Of a stretch of DNA of 7,154 bases, positions 6,137 through 7,154 are shown in pieces (within the stretch, counting starts at the first letter, position 1; every line of letters starts with the position of its first letter). The DNA is from Chitinophagaceae bacterium (GTDB lineage: Bacteria > Bacteroidota > Bacteroidia > Chitinophagales > Chitinophagaceae), in the NCBI GenBank assembly GCA_025924755.1, contig JAICHT010000186.1, forward strand, positions 1 through 7,154, given 5' to 3'. A program made the position numbers and the translations under genes. Below the pieces are notes generated by a model that was not told the origin of the DNA, ran no database searches, and saw only the letters and a list, made by a program, of their open reading frames with translations.

Positions 6137-7154
6137 TTATTCAACCGTAACCGACTTTGCCAAGTTTCTGGGCTTGTCTACATCGTATTCTTTTGCAACA
6201 CCTACATAGTAACTTAACAATTGCAACGGTATCACGCTCAACATCGGAGCTACTATTTCATCGGCATCCGGCACTACTATCACATCATCAGCCAGCGATA
6301 TGCTTTGTTCATCGCCTTCATTAATCACCGCAATTACTTTTCCTTTTCGTGCTTTTATTTCCTGCATATTGCTGATGATTTTTTCGTGGTACGAATCTTT
6401 AGTGGCAATAAACACTACCGGCAAGTTTTCATCTACCAGCGCAATAGGGCCGTGCTTCATTTCGGCAGCGGGATAGCCTTCTGCGTGTATGTAAGAAATC
6501 TCTTTTAATTTTAATGCACCTTCCAAGGCTACCGGAAAGTTATAACCGCGGCCCAGGAATAAGAAGTCCTGTGCGTCTTTATATTTTTCAGCCACCTGCT
6601 TAAACCTTTCTGTGGATTGCAGCAGTAATGATACTTTCTCCGGAATAGCGTCCAGTTCTTTTAACAGCTGCAGGTAGCGCTGTTGATCTAATGTGCCTTT
6701 TTCATAGCCAATCTTCAGGGCTATCATGGTGAGTACTGCCAGTTGCGCCGTAAATGCTTTGGTGGATGCTACGCCAATTTCAGGACCGGCATGGGTGTAC
6801 GCTCCGGCATCAGAAATGCGGGCAATGGAAGAGCCTACCGCATTCACCACGCCTAGAATAATGGCACCTTTTGCTTTAGCATTTTCGATGGCCACCAACG
6901 TATCAGCGGTTTCGCCGCTTTGAGATATGGCCAGTATTACATCACCTTTATTAATTACCGGATTGCGATACCGGAATTCAGAAGCATATTCCACTTCTAC
7001 ATTGATGCGGCACAATTCTTCAATAATGTATTCCGCTATCAAACCGGCATGCCAGCTGGTGCCGCAAGCTACTATGATAATGCGGTTTGCATTCATGATC
7101 TGCTCGGCATATTTATCAATACCGCTCATTTTAATAGTGCCGGCAGTAGCATCC
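6137..7154 (-). CDS. glmS: Glutamine-fructose-6-phosphate aminotransferase, isomerase half (5' partial)
   Basis: GlmS converts fructose-6-phosphate and glutamine to glucosamine-6-phosphate and glutamate, the first committed step to UDP-GlcNAc for peptidoglycan and glycans. The frame is open to the window edge and 338 C-terminal residues of roughly 610 are visible; the N-terminal glutaminase domain with its catalytic Cys is outside. Two SIS sugar-phosphate domains are present. SIS1 carries CGTS (visible residues 30-33) and the sugar-phosphate loop SQSGET (77-82). SIS2 carries FLGRGYNFPVALEGALKLKE. The Glu in LKEIS and the His in EMKHGP are 16 residues apart, as are Glu488 and His504 of the E. 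coli enzyme. The Lys in the end sequence NLAKSVTVE matches catalytic Lys603. The isomerase site therefore looks intact. The ATG at 7127-7129 is internal and not the start. Promoter and any leader control lie beyond the window. Confidence 0.96.
   Translation of the reverse strand, partial: DATAGTIKMSGIDKYAEQIMNANRIIIVACGTSWHAGLIAEYIIEELCRINVEVEYASEFRYRNPVINKGDVILAISQSGETADTLVAIENAKAKGAIILGVVNAVGSSIARISDAGAYTHAGPEIGVASTKAFTAQLAVLTMIALKIGYEKGTLDQQRYLQLLKELDAIPEKVSLLLQSTERFKQVAEKYKDAQDFLFLGRGYNFPVALEGALKLKEISYIHAEGYPAAEMKHGPIALVDENLPVVFIATKDSYHEKIISNMQEIKARKGKVIAVINEGDEQSISLADDVIVVPDADEIVAPMLSVIPLQLLSYYVGVAKEYDVDKPRNLAKSVTVE

Noticed and set aside
7127..7129. ATG as the start of a short SIS-domain protein
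   Set aside because: The frame continues to the window edge, and the residues before it (DATAGTIK) fit the stretch ahead of SIS1 in GlmS.

Overview
The window looks like chromosomal DNA from a Bacteroidota bacterium, most likely of the Chitinophagaceae type. The evidence is a C-terminal type IX secretion (T9SS) sorting domain, a tRNA gene without encoded CCA, TAnnTTTG-type promoter elements, starts without clear Shine-Dalgarno sequences, and a DUF4954-type protein, a family I know from Bacteroidota. Family assignments rest on motif reading and memory; no search was run.

Layout: positions 1-1020 (+) hold the 3' part of a secreted, repeat-containing T9SS protein, closed by a strong terminator hairpin. 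An initiator tRNA-fMet gene follows on the minus strand (1138-1209) with its own promoter and terminator. Divergent from it is era (1292-2161, +, TTG start), then der (2276-3592, +), two ribosome-assembly GTPases. A 65-residue lipoprotein gene (3652-3849, +) ends this block. It converges on a minus-strand pair: glmS (6137 to the window edge, 5' end missing), then a 735-residue DUF4954-type left-handed beta-helix protein (3895-6102) only 34 bases downstream.

How the genes relate: tRNA-fMet, Era and Der all serve translation. Era binds the 30S subunit and the 16S rRNA 3' end, Der acts in 50S maturation, and the initiator tRNA starts every protein. GlmS makes glucosamine-6-phosphate, the entry to UDP-GlcNAc and the cell envelope. 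The DUF4954-type protein probably shares its transcript and has a fold used by sugar-nucleotide enzymes, but its function is unknown to me.

I see no mobile element, CRISPR array or defence system. The points most worth following are the glmS-DUF4954 pairing, a tiny lipoprotein in which every mature-region Asp sits in a Bacteroidota O-glycosylation motif, the overlapping divergent promoters of tRNA-fMet and era, and a base-composition break inside the secreted protein gene.
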